From assembly GCA_030035585.1 (NCBI GenBank), contig CM057464.1:76864919-76928918 (forward strand): DNA of 64,000 nt. Direction: 5' to 3'. Source of the DNA: Dugong dugon (taxonomy: Eukaryota > Chordata > Mammalia > Sirenia > Dugongidae). The position numbers and the translations under genes were made by a program. How positions within the stretch are numbered: position 1 is the stretch's first letter; each line of letters begins with the position of its first letter. The notes under the pieces are model-generated. The model saw only the letters and a list, made by a program, of their open reading frames with translations. It did not search any database and was not told where the DNA came from. Positions 34,791-46,868 of this stretch are shown in pieces.

Positions 34791-37114
34791 AAGCTGAATG
34801 AAGGATATTCAGAAATTCTTTGTACTATTTTTGCAACTTTTTATAAACCAGAAATTATCTCAAAATGAAGAGTTAAAAAAAATACAACAACAACAACAAC
34901 GAAAAAAAGAAACCAAAAAACAAAAACAAGGAGGAGGCTCTTAATGGAGAAGTGGGATCATGGATATAGATTATATAATTGGTCAAGAGAATGTATTGAG
35001 TTTACAAAGTAATAGGATTATTTAAAAGAAGAGTTCTTAACCTTAATATGGAGGGAAGCGTCCATGACTAAATATAAAATTCTGTTTATATGTGAAGTTA
35101 ATATTTTTTTTTTGGGGGGGAGAGAGTTCATTATCTTCATCAAAATTTCAGTAGAGAGTAATTTAGAACAAATGGGTAGGTTTTGCATTACATACTTAAA
35201 TTATGGAGTTAATAAATTCTATTCTCAAATATGGGTCGAAAGAAACCAATGATTTCATAATATTACACAAAAAGGAGAAAATCAAAAGCAATAGTAATAA
35301 AAATAGTAAATAAAAACCCAACAACTCATTGGTCAAAGAAAGTAACTAGGATACATAGAAAGTAACTAGGATACCTTACTCTGAAATTTGGCAGTTTGAA
35401 CAAAAACAAGCATTTGTTTTACTTTTCTTGTACAACTTCCATTGCAGACTAACCAAGTAGCTCAAATTGATAAAAGTATTTACAGAAGATTTTACAGATT
35501 TCCAGCTAACAAATGTACAAGAAATGACAGAATAATAAAATCATGTTTTGCAATTCCTAGTAACGTAATGATCACCAACAGATGAAATGATTAAATAAAA
35601 CATTGATCGGTAACTTGGCAATAGAAGGATTAGTCTCCTAACACATGGATACAATATGAATTTCAAGCACCAGCTGTGAAGTATTCTTGCCAACATCATT
35701 AGACCTTAGTCTAATCAAGACTTCATCGATAACTTCTAGTTTGTAGGAAATATGGAGGCTAAACAAACAAATTAAAGGATATCACAATGGGGGAAAACAC
35801 AGAAATCTAGAATGTATGATATTCTACAGGACCTTTGATCCAGATGTTACACTAAGTCAATGGCATGAAAAAAAAAAAAGGGAGGGGAAACCACTAGCTT
35901 AAAAGAGACAACTACTATGGCAGACACAGAGATGCACCTCTCAGATTCCCCTTCAAGAAAGTAATTGTTGCTCAGTTGTGAGGAGTATGGTTAGCTGACA
36001 ACGTCCAGATGTGAACTCCTGTAGGTTCCGCTCAGCTTTGTCTTATTCCTAGCCAATGATGGAGCAAGAATGTGGTTCAAGGGCCTGACCATTTGCGCCC
36101 AAGATGGGACTCCAAAGATGGCAGTTTTTGCTGGTGGAGATTTTGTTACAACAGCATCATGGTCTAGTGGCTCCCCCTGCCCAATCCTGCTTTCTCTCTT
36201 TTACTTACTCCCAATAAATCCTTTACACTTTCAATGCCATCTTAATGCTTCCTGGAGGACCTAAAGGGCACAATGACTAAATGGCAATGTGGGGCACTAT
36301 GCTGTCAATTATTTCCAAGGGGCAAAAGAAAGGAAAAGGATTAATGAAAGCAAATGAAAATCCACTGCTTTTCAGGACTACCTGAAACTTCCCCCTTACT
36401 TCATTGGCATGTGTCAAAGTCTATTCATTTAGTCAACAAACACGCATGGAGTAGCCATATTTACACATGTTGGTAAGCTATATTTTTCTATTTCTATGTA
36501 ATCACAATGATATTCTGTGCACGTCCTCGTTACTTTTTCTCTCACTGCGAGAAAGGATCAGAGCTGTTAAGAAGTATCACAGTTGACTGACGTGAATTTC
36601 ACCTTCTTCTCTTCTTGATGCCCACCTTCAGGAGTGAGTGCTAAGAAGCACTGGAATGTGGAGGGTCAGGCAGCAAGAAGGAGCCCAGAAATGCAAGCTT
36701 AGTAATTAGCTCCTGAAAACTTGACAATTGGCAGAATTTATTGAGAGTTTAATTACTTGAGTTATAGATGACTAGTCATCTTCTATATTTTTTTTAATGT
36801 CATTTATAGCATTTCCTTCCATTCTAACACTTGAGAAAACAGAAGCAGAGAGGATGTCTAGATTGCCTGAAGCCATGAAATTAAATTGGACTATAATTCA
36901 GGTATTTCTGACAATCATTTCTGTACTTGGAACATGAAGGTCATTATTATGACCCTTTTAGTTCTCTTCTTTTATATACACTCCACTATCTTTTTCAAAA
37001 ATACTTAACAAAATCTAGAGGTCTACTTGGTAAATATGACAAAACTCACTTATAAAGCATCTTATATTTTATATTGAGTTATACTATGGGTCAAGTCATA
37101 TTCCTCCCACAATA
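34791..37114. other. Unassigned DNA; possible LTR end near 36060-36265
   Basis: There is an AAC/AAAC simple run at about 34885-34930. The text 'cttactcccaataaatcctt' near 36205 has the look of an LTR poly(A)-signal region, but I cannot define ends. A weak MIR-like phrase lies at 36830-36905. No gene is seen. Confidence 0.4.
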
Positions 37115-37512
37115 TATTTCTCAAATTTAGGGCGTATTAAAATTATCTGACATGCTATTCAAAGGCATACTTCCAGACTTCACCCTCAGAGATTCTGATT
37201 CAGTACATGTGACGTGTTGCTGTTGTTGGTTGCTGACGTGTTGATTCTGACTCTTGATGACCCATGTGTGCAGAGTAGAACTTCTCCATAGGGTTTTTAA
37301 GACTGTGACCTCTCAGAAGCAGATCATCAGGCCTATTTTTTAAGGCATCTCTGGGTCGGTTCAAACTGTCAACCTTTCAGCTAGTAGTTGAGCACTTAAC
37401 CAATTGTGTCACCCAGGAACTCCAAATGTAGGATCCAGGAATTTGAATATTCAGCTACTACTTCCGGTAATTATGATACAGAAGGTCCAAAGATCATATT
37501 TTGAGAAAAACA
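37115..37512 (+). mobile_element. MER5-type element interrupted by a SINE
   Basis: The left half ('tatttctcaaatttagggcg' to 'gagattctgattcagtacat') is at 37115-37208. The right half ('aggatccaggaatttgaata' to 'atattttgagaaaaacag') is at about 37430-37512. The SINE lies between them. Confidence 0.75.
37209..37426 (-). mobile_element. Afrotherian SINE, long type, inside MER5
   Basis: It starts with 'ttgctgttgttggttgctga' and ends with the reversed head 'gtgtcacccaggaactcc'. Insertion into the MER5-type element shows the SINE is the younger of the two. Confidence 0.88.
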
Positions 37513-37639
37513 GAATGTAGGCAGCAACCATCCTAACTACATTTGCCCTCAACTTCTTCTCTTCCATACTTTTCCCCTTACTCCTCCTTCTCTTTTCCAT
37601 ACATTTTTTCTTTCCTCTTCACACATTTCTTCTTCTTAT

Positions 37640-38990
37640 ATGTAGATCTCTATTTCCATTTGCAATCATTTTCCTTCTACCATAAGGAGTTTCTTTAAGA
37701 TTTCTTTTAGTGTGGGTCTGCTGTTAGTGAATTTATTTTGGCTTTTGTATGCCTGAAAAAGGATTTTACCTTCATTTCAAAAGATATTTTGTACTAGGTA
37801 TACAATTTTAGGTTGATGTATTTTTTTCTTCTTCTTTACCTTAAAGATATTGCTCAGCTGTCTTCTTGCTTGCACTGTTTCCAAGAAGCAAAATGCTGTC
37901 ATCTTTATCTTTGTTCCTCTATATATAAAACATGTCTTTTTTATCTTGTTGCTTTTAATATTTTGTCTTTATTATAGGTTTTGAGTAATTTTTGAGGGAG
38001 TTGTGCCTTGGTGTGGTTTCTTCATGTTTCTTGTGCTTGGGGTTTGTTGAGCCTCTTGGGTCTGTGTGTATTGAGTGTTCACCAAATTTGGGAAAATTTT
38101 GGCGATTACTTCTTCAAATATTTTTCTGCCTACCTCTTCCACTGGGGACTCCAATTACATGTATATTAAGCTGCTTGAAGTTATAACATAGCTAACTCAT
38201 GCTCCATTCACTTTTTTCATTCCTTTTCTTGTGTTTGTGTGTTTAATTTTGGATTAAATGGATTGTTTTCAGGTTTGCTAATATTTTCTTCTGCAGTGCC
38301 ATTAATCCCATCCAGTTTATTTCTCATTTTACACATTGTAGTTTTTTATTGCTAATGCCTTTGTTTTTATGTCTTTGACTGCTAATTCTAACATCTCTGT
38401 CAATTCTGGATCAGTTTCAAGGCCAATTTTTCTTCTCATTATGGATCATACTTTCCTATTCATTGCATGTTAATTTTTGATGTAATGCTAGACATTGGGT
38501 TTTGGATATTTTTGTACCCCTTTAAATATTCTTGAGCTTCATTCTAGATTGCGATTATGATTATTTTGGTTCTTGCTATTATGATTTGCTAGATGGCTCT
38601 GGAGCAGTGCTCAGTCTGGAGCTAATTATTCCCCACTGCTGAGTCAATTTCCTTTTTGATAATACCTCATGAGGTTTATCTCGGATAGGCATAGGAAAAA
38701 AAAAAAAACCCCAATATTCCAGGTCTTGCATGAACATTGAACATTGTTATCTCTAATTTTATTGCATATTTCTTGCCCTGGCCTTGGTTAGCTTTTTCAC
38801 AGGCATGTGATGATTAATATTCAGCTGAATATATATACTCAACTGGAGATCTCTGGAATTCTTTCTCCGTGCAGCTCTTTTCTTTCTGGAACTCTGTCCT
38901 GAGAACTCTAGCTGCTTTGGTCTCTGGACTTCCAGCTCTATCTCCTCACCTCAGTGTGTCCATTTGACATCTCTTAGATTCTCCCTCCCT
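37640..38990 (-). mobile_element. Old HAL1 / L1M ORF1-region block
   Basis: Antisense phrases 'tgtgggtctgctgttagtga', 'ttcaaatatttttctgccta', 'ctgctaattctaacatctct', 'caattctggatcagtttcaa' and 'gctagacattgggttttgga' follow the HAL1 / early L1M ORF1 and adjoining region in order. The minus frame at 37972-38154 is a short ORF1-like remnant. No intact protein is left. Confidence 0.7.
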
Positions 38991-39796
38991 GAGCCATGAC
39001 CTGAAAATTCTCTCAAGGCAGTGAGCTGGGCACTTGTAGTACTTACCTAACTTGTTTCCATCTCTCAGGCACTGCTGTCTTTGTTGCTTTATGTTCAGTC
39101 TCATGTAAACTATCATATGTTTTGTGCCTTTTAGGCAGTTTCAGATGTGGGGATATATATGGTCCATATTTTTCCATCTTATCCAGATGCCAACTTCATT
39201 TAACAATTCTATTGGACACCATTATATGTTTTCCTGCTACTCATCCTATCTCTATCTATGCATCCTTCTGCATTCAATGCTCTACAATCCACCCAAAACA
39301 TCATAATGTGTTCGTTACTAAGAATTTACCACGTATTTGTCTACAGGGTAAATAGTGATTTAGTAGGAATGTGAAAGTTACGTTTTCATAAACGTAGTCA
39401 CATCTTCTGTCTACAAGTATCTTAGTCAGTGGTAAAGAGAAGATATGCCATTGAGAAGCAACCTTGGAATAAATACAAATCCACTGTGCAAAAATATGTT
39501 TAGAGCATGAAGTATACAACAAATAATTTTTGGGGGGTTTATATTTCTTTTGGATGCAGTCAACCCTCCAAATCTAAAAAAAAATATCAACCAGCTAGAC
39601 AATGTAGTGCTCCATTTTGAAGCCAAAAATCAAGTAGTAAAATATCTTTTAACAATAACTTCTATGGCCTTGAAATTAGCAGTACTCTGTCCCTCCTTGT
39701 AGTTTTTGGAGCCTCCCCAAGGTCACTCATAGCCAGTGATGGGATCTATGACTTTCCATTAAGACACTTCCCTTCACTTGTTGTACTGCTACTTTT
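38991..39796. other. Unassigned DNA
   Basis: No gene or firm repeat. It may include further diverged L1 or HAL1 text. Confidence 0.45.
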
Positions 39797-40195
39797 TATT
39801 TGGCCATATGCATGTGAAAGCTGGATAACGAAAATGAAAGACTGAGGAAGAACTGACACATTCAAATTGTGGTGTTTCATGAAGAATATTGAATATGCCA
39901 TTGATTGTCAGAAGAATGAACAAATTTGTCTTGGATGAAGTAGAAGCTCCTTAGAAGCAAAGATGGTGGGACTTTGTCTCACTTTGGACATGAGGAGGAA
40001 CCAACCGCTGGAGAAGGACATCATGCTTCGTAAAGGGTCAGTGAAAAAGAGAGAAACCTTCCATGAAATGGATTGACACAGTAGCTGCAACAATGGACTC
40101 AAACAGCAATGATTGTGAAGATGGTACAGAACCGGGCAACATTTCGTTCTGTTATACATAACAGAGCCGATTCAATGGCACCTAGCAGCAATAAT
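39797..40195 (+). mobile_element. RTE LINE 3'-end fragment
   Basis: It begins 'catatgcatgtgaaagctgg' and follows the RTE C-terminal coding part, including a 'gaagaatattgaatatgcca' stretch seen in the copy at 26500-26600. It ends with 'agccgattcaatggcaccta' and 'gcagcaataat', the true RTE 3' terminus. The reading frame is broken many times. Confidence 0.88.
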
Positions 40196-40199
40196 TCTT

Positions 40200-40427
40200 G
40201 CAAAAGATTTAATTATTTTACCTTTTAACACAGTTCCTGTTTCTTTCTGAAATGTATTCCTTCATAGAGCCTTTTTGGATCTATCTCCTCCTGTCATATA
40301 AGTGCAGTAGCTGTTTTTATGATCATTACTTTTATTTAGCCTTTCTTTGTCTCTTTCATTAGATGTTAAGCCTCTGAAGACAAGGAGCTTTTAAACTAGT
40401 GCAATAATACAGTTCAAAATCAATCTT
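40200..40427 (+). mobile_element. L2-like 3' segment, target of the L1 insertion
   Basis: 'gaaatgtattccttcataga', 'cctttctttgtctctttcat' and 'tagatgttaagcctctgaag' then 'acaaggagcttttaaac' give the L2 3'UTR order. It is cut at the L1 insertion point; the flank resumes at 48519. Confidence 0.6.
40417..40427. repeat. Target-site duplication, left copy of L1
   Basis: aaatcaatctt, identical to 48508-48518. Confidence 0.95.
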
Positions 40428-40439
40428 TTTTTTTTTTTA

Positions 40440-41603
40440 ATTTAATTGTACTTCAGGGGAAGGCTTACAGAACAAATAGTTTCTCATGAAACAGTGGTAC
40501 ACATATTGTTTTACGACATTAGTTAACAACCCCACAACATGTCAACCCTCTAACTTCTCAACCTTTTTTTTGATGAAAATACACATAGCCAAAGATACAG
40601 CATTTCGAAAATTTCTACATGCACAGTTCAGTGACACTGACTACGCTCTTCCAATTGTGCTGTTATTCTCACTTAAGATGAAGGCTTACAGAACAAAATA
40701 GTTTCTCATTTAACAGTTACTACAAATGTTGCCCTATGACAATGGTTAACAATCTCACAACACATCAACAATATCCTTACTCAACCTTGGGTTCCCTATC
40801 ACCAGCTTCCTTGTCCCCTTCTGCCTTCTGGCTCTTGTCACTGGGCTCCTGTACCTCGTTAGTCTCATTTGGTTTTACGGGGCTGTCCACTCCCAGGCTG
40901 AACAGTGAACCTCGGAGGTAACTTCACCACTGAGCTAAAAGGGTGTCTGGCGACCATACTCTCGGGGTTTATCCAGTCTCGTTTAGACCAGTAAATCTGG
41001 TCTTTTTTGTGTGTGTGTGAGTTAGAATTATGTTCTACATCCTTCTCCATCTCTGTCCAGAACCCTCTGTTGTGATCCTGGTCAGAGCAGTCAGTGGTGG
41101 TAGCCAGGCACCATCTAGCTGTACTGGACTCATTCTGGTGGAGGCCTTGGTAGCTGTGGACAATTAGTCCTTTGGACTAATCTTTTCCTTGTATCCTGTT
41201 CTCTTCATTCTCCCTTGCTCCCGAAGGGGTGAGAACAGTGGAGTATCTTAGATGGCCGCTCATAGGATTTTAAGACCCCAGACACTACTCACCAAGGTAG
41301 AATGTAGAGCATTGTGTTTATAAGCTGTGTCATGACAATTGAGTTAGATGTTCCCCGAGACCATGGTCCCCAGAGCCCTCCGCCCAGCGTTTCAGTCCCT
41401 CAGGGAGTTTGGATGTCTCTATGGAGCTTCCCTGACCTTTCCTTGTACAAGTTGTGCTAGTTTCCCCTGTATTGTGTACTGTCTTACCCTTCACCCAAGA
41501 TACCACTTATCTATTGCCTATTTAGTATTTCCCCCCCACCCCTCCCATCCCTGGTAACCAACAAAGATTGTTACATTTTGTGTGTGAACTTTTCCATGGG
41601 TTT
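40440..41603 (-). other. L1 3'UTR with duplicated end and G-rich tract
   Basis: The G-rich tract appears on the + strand as a C run at about 41531-41552. The terminal duplication seen in the first L1 is here too: the word tgaaggcttac (40679-40689) recurs as ggaaggcttac (near 40458-40469), spaced about 220 bp. A T-rich break at 40566-40574 matches the internal A-run of the first copy. Confidence 0.9.
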
Positions 41604-44600
41604 TTACAATAGAGGTCTCATACACTGTTTGTCCTTTTGTGATTGACTTATTTCACTCAGCATAATGTCCTCCAGTTTCATCCATGTTATGAGATGCTTC
41701 ACAGATTCATTGTTCTTTCTCGTTGCATAGTACTCCATTGTGTGTATGTACCACAGTTTGTTTATCCATTCATCTGTTGATGGGCATCTAGGTTGTTTCC
41801 ATCGTTTTGCTATTGTGAGCAATGCTGCCATGAACATAGGTGTGTGTATGTCTACTCGAGTGATGACTCTTATTTCTCTAGGATATATACCCAGGAGTGG
41901 GATTGCTGGATCGAATGGTATGCCTATTTCTAGCTTTCTGAGGAAGCGCCATATCTTTTTCTAAAATGGTTGTATCATTTTGCCTTCCCACCAGCAGTGC
42001 ATAAGAGTTCCAATCTCCCCACAGCCCTTCCAACAATTGTTATTTCCAGTGTTTTTGACTGGTGCTAGTAGTGCCGGGGTGAGATGGTATCTCATTGTGG
42101 TTTTAATTTGCATTTCTCTAATAGCTAGTGATCGCGAGCATTTCCTCGTGTGTCTGTTGGCCATTTGAATGTCTTCTTTGGTGAAGTGTCTATTCATCTC
42201 CTTTGCCCATTTTTTGATAGGATTATTTGTCTTTTTGTTGTAGAGGTGTTGGATTTTCTTGTAGATTATGGAGATTAGACCTTTGTCTGACTTGTACTGT
42301 CCAAAAATGTTTTCCCAGTCTGTAGGTTCTCTTTTTAGTCTTTTGGTGAAGTCTTTTGAAGAGCATAGGTGTTTGATTTTTAGAAGATCCCAGTTATCTA
42401 GCTTATCTGTTGGGGTTTGTGCGTCGATGGTTATGGTTTGTATCCTGTTAATGCCATGTATTAAGGCCTGAAGTGTTGGTCCTATTTTTCCTTCTATGAA
42501 CTTTATAGTTTTAGGCTTTATATTCAGGTCTTTGATCCATTTTGAATTAGTTTTTGTATATGGCATGAGGTATGGGTCCTGTTTCAGTTTTTTGCAGATG
42601 GATATCCAGTTTTGCCAGCACCATTTGTTGAAAAGACTGTCTTTTCCCCATTTGATGGACTTTGGGCCCTTGTCGAAGATCAGGTGACCGTAGGTGGATG
42701 GATTTACATCTGGGTTCTCAATTCTGTTCCATTGGTCAATGTCTCTGTTGTACCAGTACCAGGCTGTTTTGACTACTGCAGCTGTATAGTAGGTTCTCAA
42801 GTCAGGTAGTGTGAGTCCTCCAACTTTATTCTTCTTCTTCAGTAGTGCTTTACTTATTCGGGGCTTCTTCCCTTTCCATGTAAAGTTAATGATTAGTTTT
42901 TCCATCTCTTTGAAGAATGTTGTTGGTATTTGGATCGGGATTGTGGTGTATGTGTAAATTGCTTTGGGTAGAATTGTCATTTTCACAATGTTGAGTCCGC
43001 CTATCCATGAGCATGGTATGTTTTTCCATTTATGTAGATCCCTTTGGGTTTCATGGAGTAGTGTTTTGTAGTCTTCTTTGTATAGGTCTTTTAAATCCCT
43101 GGTCAGATTTATTCCTACGTATTTTATCTTTTTAGGGGCCATTGAAAATGGTATTGTTTTCCTGAATTCCTTTTCATCATTCTCCTTATTGATGTATAGG
43201 AATCCAACTGATTTTTGTATGTTTATCTTGTATCCTGCTACTCTGCTGAATCTTTCTCTTAGTTCCAGTAGATTTCTCGTAGAGTCTTTAGGTTTTACTA
43301 TGTATAGTATCATATCATCTGCAAACAGGACAGTTTAACATCTTCATTACCAATTTGGATGCCCTTTATTTCTTTTTCTTGCCTTATTGCTCTAGCTAGA
43401 ACTTCCAGCACAATGTTAAATAGGAGTGGTGATAAAGGGCATCCTTGTCTTGTTCCTGTTTTCAAGGGGAATGTTTTAAGCCTCTCTCCATTAAGAATGA
43501 TGTTGGCCATTTGTTTTGCGTAGGTGCCCTTTATTATGTTGAGAAATTTCCCTTCTATACCTATTTTTTTGAGAGTTTTTATCAGGAATATGTGTTGGAC
43601 TTTGTCAAATGCCTTTTCTGTGTCAATTGAGATCATCATGTGATTCTTTTCTTTCCTTTTATTTCTGTGGTGGATTATGTTGATTGATTTTCTAATGTGG
43701 AACCATCCTTGCATACCTGGTATGAGTCCTAATTGGTCGTGGTGTATTATTTTTTTGATATGATGCTGAATTCTATTGGCTAGAATTTTGTTGAGAATTT
43801 TTGCATCTATATTCATGAGAGATATTGGTCTGTACTTTTCTTTTTCTGTGACGTCTTTGCCTGGTTTTGGTATCAGCGTTATGCTGGCTTCATAGAATGA
43901 ATTTGGAAGTGTTGCTTCCTCCTCTATGCTCTGAAATAGCTTGAGTAGTACTGGTACAAGCTCTTCTGTAAATGTTTTGTAGAATTCTCCAGTGAAGCCA
44001 TCTGGGCCAGGGCTTTTTTTGGTTGGGAGTTTTTTTATTAACTTTTCAATCTCTTCTCCTGTTATGGGTCTGTTCAGATTTTCAACATCCCTTTGTTGTA
44101 GTTTGGGTAGGCCGTGTGTTTCTAGAAATTTATCTATTTCCTCCAGGTTTTCAAATTTGTTGGAGTATAGTTTTTCATAATATTCTGTTATAATCCTTTT
44201 TATTGCAGTTGGGTCTGTTGTAATGTCCCCCATTTCATTTCTCATTTGGGTTATTTGTGTCCTCTCCTGTTTTTCTTTTGTCAGTCTGGCCAGTGGTTCG
44301 TTGATTTGGTTGATTCTTTCAAAGAGCCAACTTTTGGTTGTGTTGATTCTTTCTATTGTTTTTCTGTTCTCTATTTCATTGATTTCTGCTCTGATCTTTA
44401 CTATTTCCTTTCTTCCGGTGGTTGTGGGCTTTTTTTGCTCTTCTCTTTCTATTTGTTTGCATTCTGTAGTTAATGTTTTGATTTTGTCCCTTTCTTCTTT
44501 TTTGATATGTGCATCTACTGCTATAAATTGTCCTCTGAGGACTGCCTTTGCTGTGTCCCAAAGGTTTTGGTATGATGTGTTTTCATTTTCATTTGATTCT

Positions 44601-45421
44601 ACGAATTTTTGGATTCCATCTCTGATTTCTTCTGTTACCCAATGACGTGTAAGCAGGGTTTTATTCAGTTTCCATGTAATTGAATTTTTTCTCTTTCTCT
44701 TTCTATTGTTAATTTCTACCTTGATGGCATTGTGGTCAGAGAAGATCCTTTGAATTATCTCAGCATTTTGGATCTTGTTGAGGATTGCTCTGTGGCCTAA
44801 GATGTGGTCTATTCTGGAGAACGTCCCATGTGCATTGGAAAAGAATGTGTACTTTGTAGCGGTTGGATGAAGTGTTCTATATATGTCTATGAGGTCAAGT
44901 TGGCTGACTGTGCCCTTTAGGTCTTCTGTATCTTTGCTGAGTTTCTTCTTCGTTGTTCTGTCCTTTACTGAGAGTGGTGGGTTAAAGTCTCCTACTATTA
45001 TTGTGGAACTGTCAATTTCTCTTTTCAGTGTTGTTAGAGTTTGTTTTATATATTTTGGAGCCCTGTCATTGGGTGTGTATATGTTTATTATGGTTATAGC
45101 TTCATGATGGATCATCCCCTTAATCATTATATAGTGTCCTTCTTTGTCTTTTATGGTAGATTTCGTTTTAAAGTCTACTTTGTCTGAGATTAGAATTGCC
45201 ACTCCGGCTCTTTTTTGGTAGTTGTTAGCATGATATATTTTTTTCTAACCTTTGACTTTTAATAAATTCACATCTTTGTTTCTAAGGTATGTCGCTTGTA
45301 GACAGCATATTGATGGATCCTGTTTTCTTATCCATTCTGTCACTCTCCATCTCTTTCTGCGTGCACTGAGTCCATTTACATTCAGTGTAATTACTGATAG
45401 ATGTGAGTTTGTTGCTGTCAT
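41604..45421 (-). pseudogene. L1 ORF2p (endonuclease-reverse transcriptase), three breaks
   Basis: ORF2p nicks the target and reverse-transcribes L1 RNA in place. The start chosen is the ATG at 45421-45419, where the endonuclease text begins (M-T-A-T-N-S-H-L-S...). After correcting for one missing base the frame is about 1272 codons, close to the 1275 of human ORF2. Domains in order are endonuclease (to about 44700), reverse transcriptase (with the F-A-D-D site near 43325) and a Cys-rich end (about 42035-41970). I see three breaks: TAG at 45247-45245, a one-base deletion at about 43327-43332, and TAG at 41963-41961. Both TAGs sit where tryptophan is expected. The last cysteine of the C-terminal motif reads glycine. 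Confidence 0.95.
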
Positions 45422-45865
45422 TTTGTAGTGCTTTTTTGTGGTGCTGAAGTTTTTTTTGTTGTTCTTACTCTCTTTTACTGAGTTACTTTTGTTTGTGGAT
45501 TTTCTTTTCATTTCCTTTGTTTTTGCTGAGACTTTATGTTTTTCCTCTTTTTTTTATGAGTATGTTTGTTAACTTTCTTTGTGGTTACCGTGAATTTTAC
45601 CCTTATCTTTCTAAGTTTGAAGCAGTCTACCATTACTTCATATCGCCTTGCCTTCCTCTGCATTAGAAGGTTCTATACTTATGCCGTTTATTCCCTCTTT
45701 TATTGTTTTGATGTTGTTGTCATTTACTGATTAACTGGTCTGATTCCCTGTTGTATTTCTTTTGGTTTTGGATAGTCCTCGAGAGGTCATTTCCAAGATT
45801 GGTATCTGTCTGGTATGATCCTGCATCCTAGATTCTGCCTGTGAGCTGAAGCTGTTTGTCCTCTG

Positions 45866-46868
45866 ATCAAAGAACTCCCTTTAATAATTCTTGTAAGTTT
45901 GGTTTGACTTTTACATATTCCCTTAATTTCTGTTTATCTGGAAATGACCTAATTTCACCATCAAATTTGAACGATAGTTTTGCAGGATATATTATTCTTG
46001 GCTGGCAATTTTTTCTTTCAAGGTTTTATATATGTCATCCAATTGCCTTCTTGCCTGCATGGTTTCTGCCGAATAATCTGAGCTTAGTCTTATTGTTTCT
46101 CATCTGTATGTGACTTCTTGTTTCTCACGAGCTGCTCTCAGGATTCTTTGTCTGTCTTTGGTTTTGGCAAGTGTGATTATGATATGCCTTGGTGATTTTC
46201 TTTTGGGGTTTCTCATATGTGGGGTTTGTTGAGCTTCTCGGATGGCCAGCTTTTCATCTTTCATGATATTGGGGAAGTTTTCTGTCAGCAGTTCTTCAAT
46301 GATCCTCTCTGTTTTCTCTCCCTGTTCTGGAATTCCAATCACTCAAAAATTTTTGCTTTTGATTGTATCCCACATAACTCTAAGGGTCTCTTCATTTTTC
46401 TTTGTTCTTTTTTCTGAGTTTTCCTCATACAGAGTTGTCTCCAAGTGTTTGTCTTCAATTCCACTTTATCCTGTCTTCCACCATTTTAAATCTGCTTCTC
46501 AGCCCTTCTACGACACCGTCCATTTCTGAAATCTTGTTGTTTATCTTTTGGATTTCTAATTGTTGTCTTTGTATAATTTCTAGCTGTGAATTTATTTTAG
46601 CATTTTGTTCCTGCTTTATTTCCCTGAATTCTTCCAATTTTTTGTCTGTATTCTCCATGAATTTGTCTGTTTTCTCCTCATGTTTGTCGGCTTTTTGCCT
46701 TATCTCTTGGAGAATTCTGAGTGTTTGAGATTTGAATTCCCTATCAGGTAGTTCTAGGGTATTTTCTTCCAGAGGAGAGTCATCTGGTGTTTTATTTTGG
46801 ACGCCTACTGGAACCATCCTGTCCTGTTTTTGTAAATTTTTTGATATTGTCTGCTGTCTTTGGGGCAT
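45866..46868 (-). pseudogene. L1 ORF1p (RNA-binding chaperone), broken
   Basis: ORF1p is the trimeric RNA-binding partner of ORF2p. The chosen start at 46868 opens a 137-codon frame (to 46455) with a long lysine/glutamate-rich heptad region, the coiled coil. The RRM-like part follows in another frame at 46342-46100 and the C-terminal domain ends at the TGA at 45868-45866. The total of about 334 codons matches the usual ORF1 length. I infer a frameshift between 46455 and 46342, a TGA at about 46102-46100 and another frameshift near 46010. The ORF1-ORF2 spacer is about 445 bp, longer than in human L1. Confidence 0.9.

Noticed and set aside
36070-36264. 64-codon ORF as a small gene
   Set aside because: The surrounding text looks more like an old LTR end with an AATAAA; no coding support.
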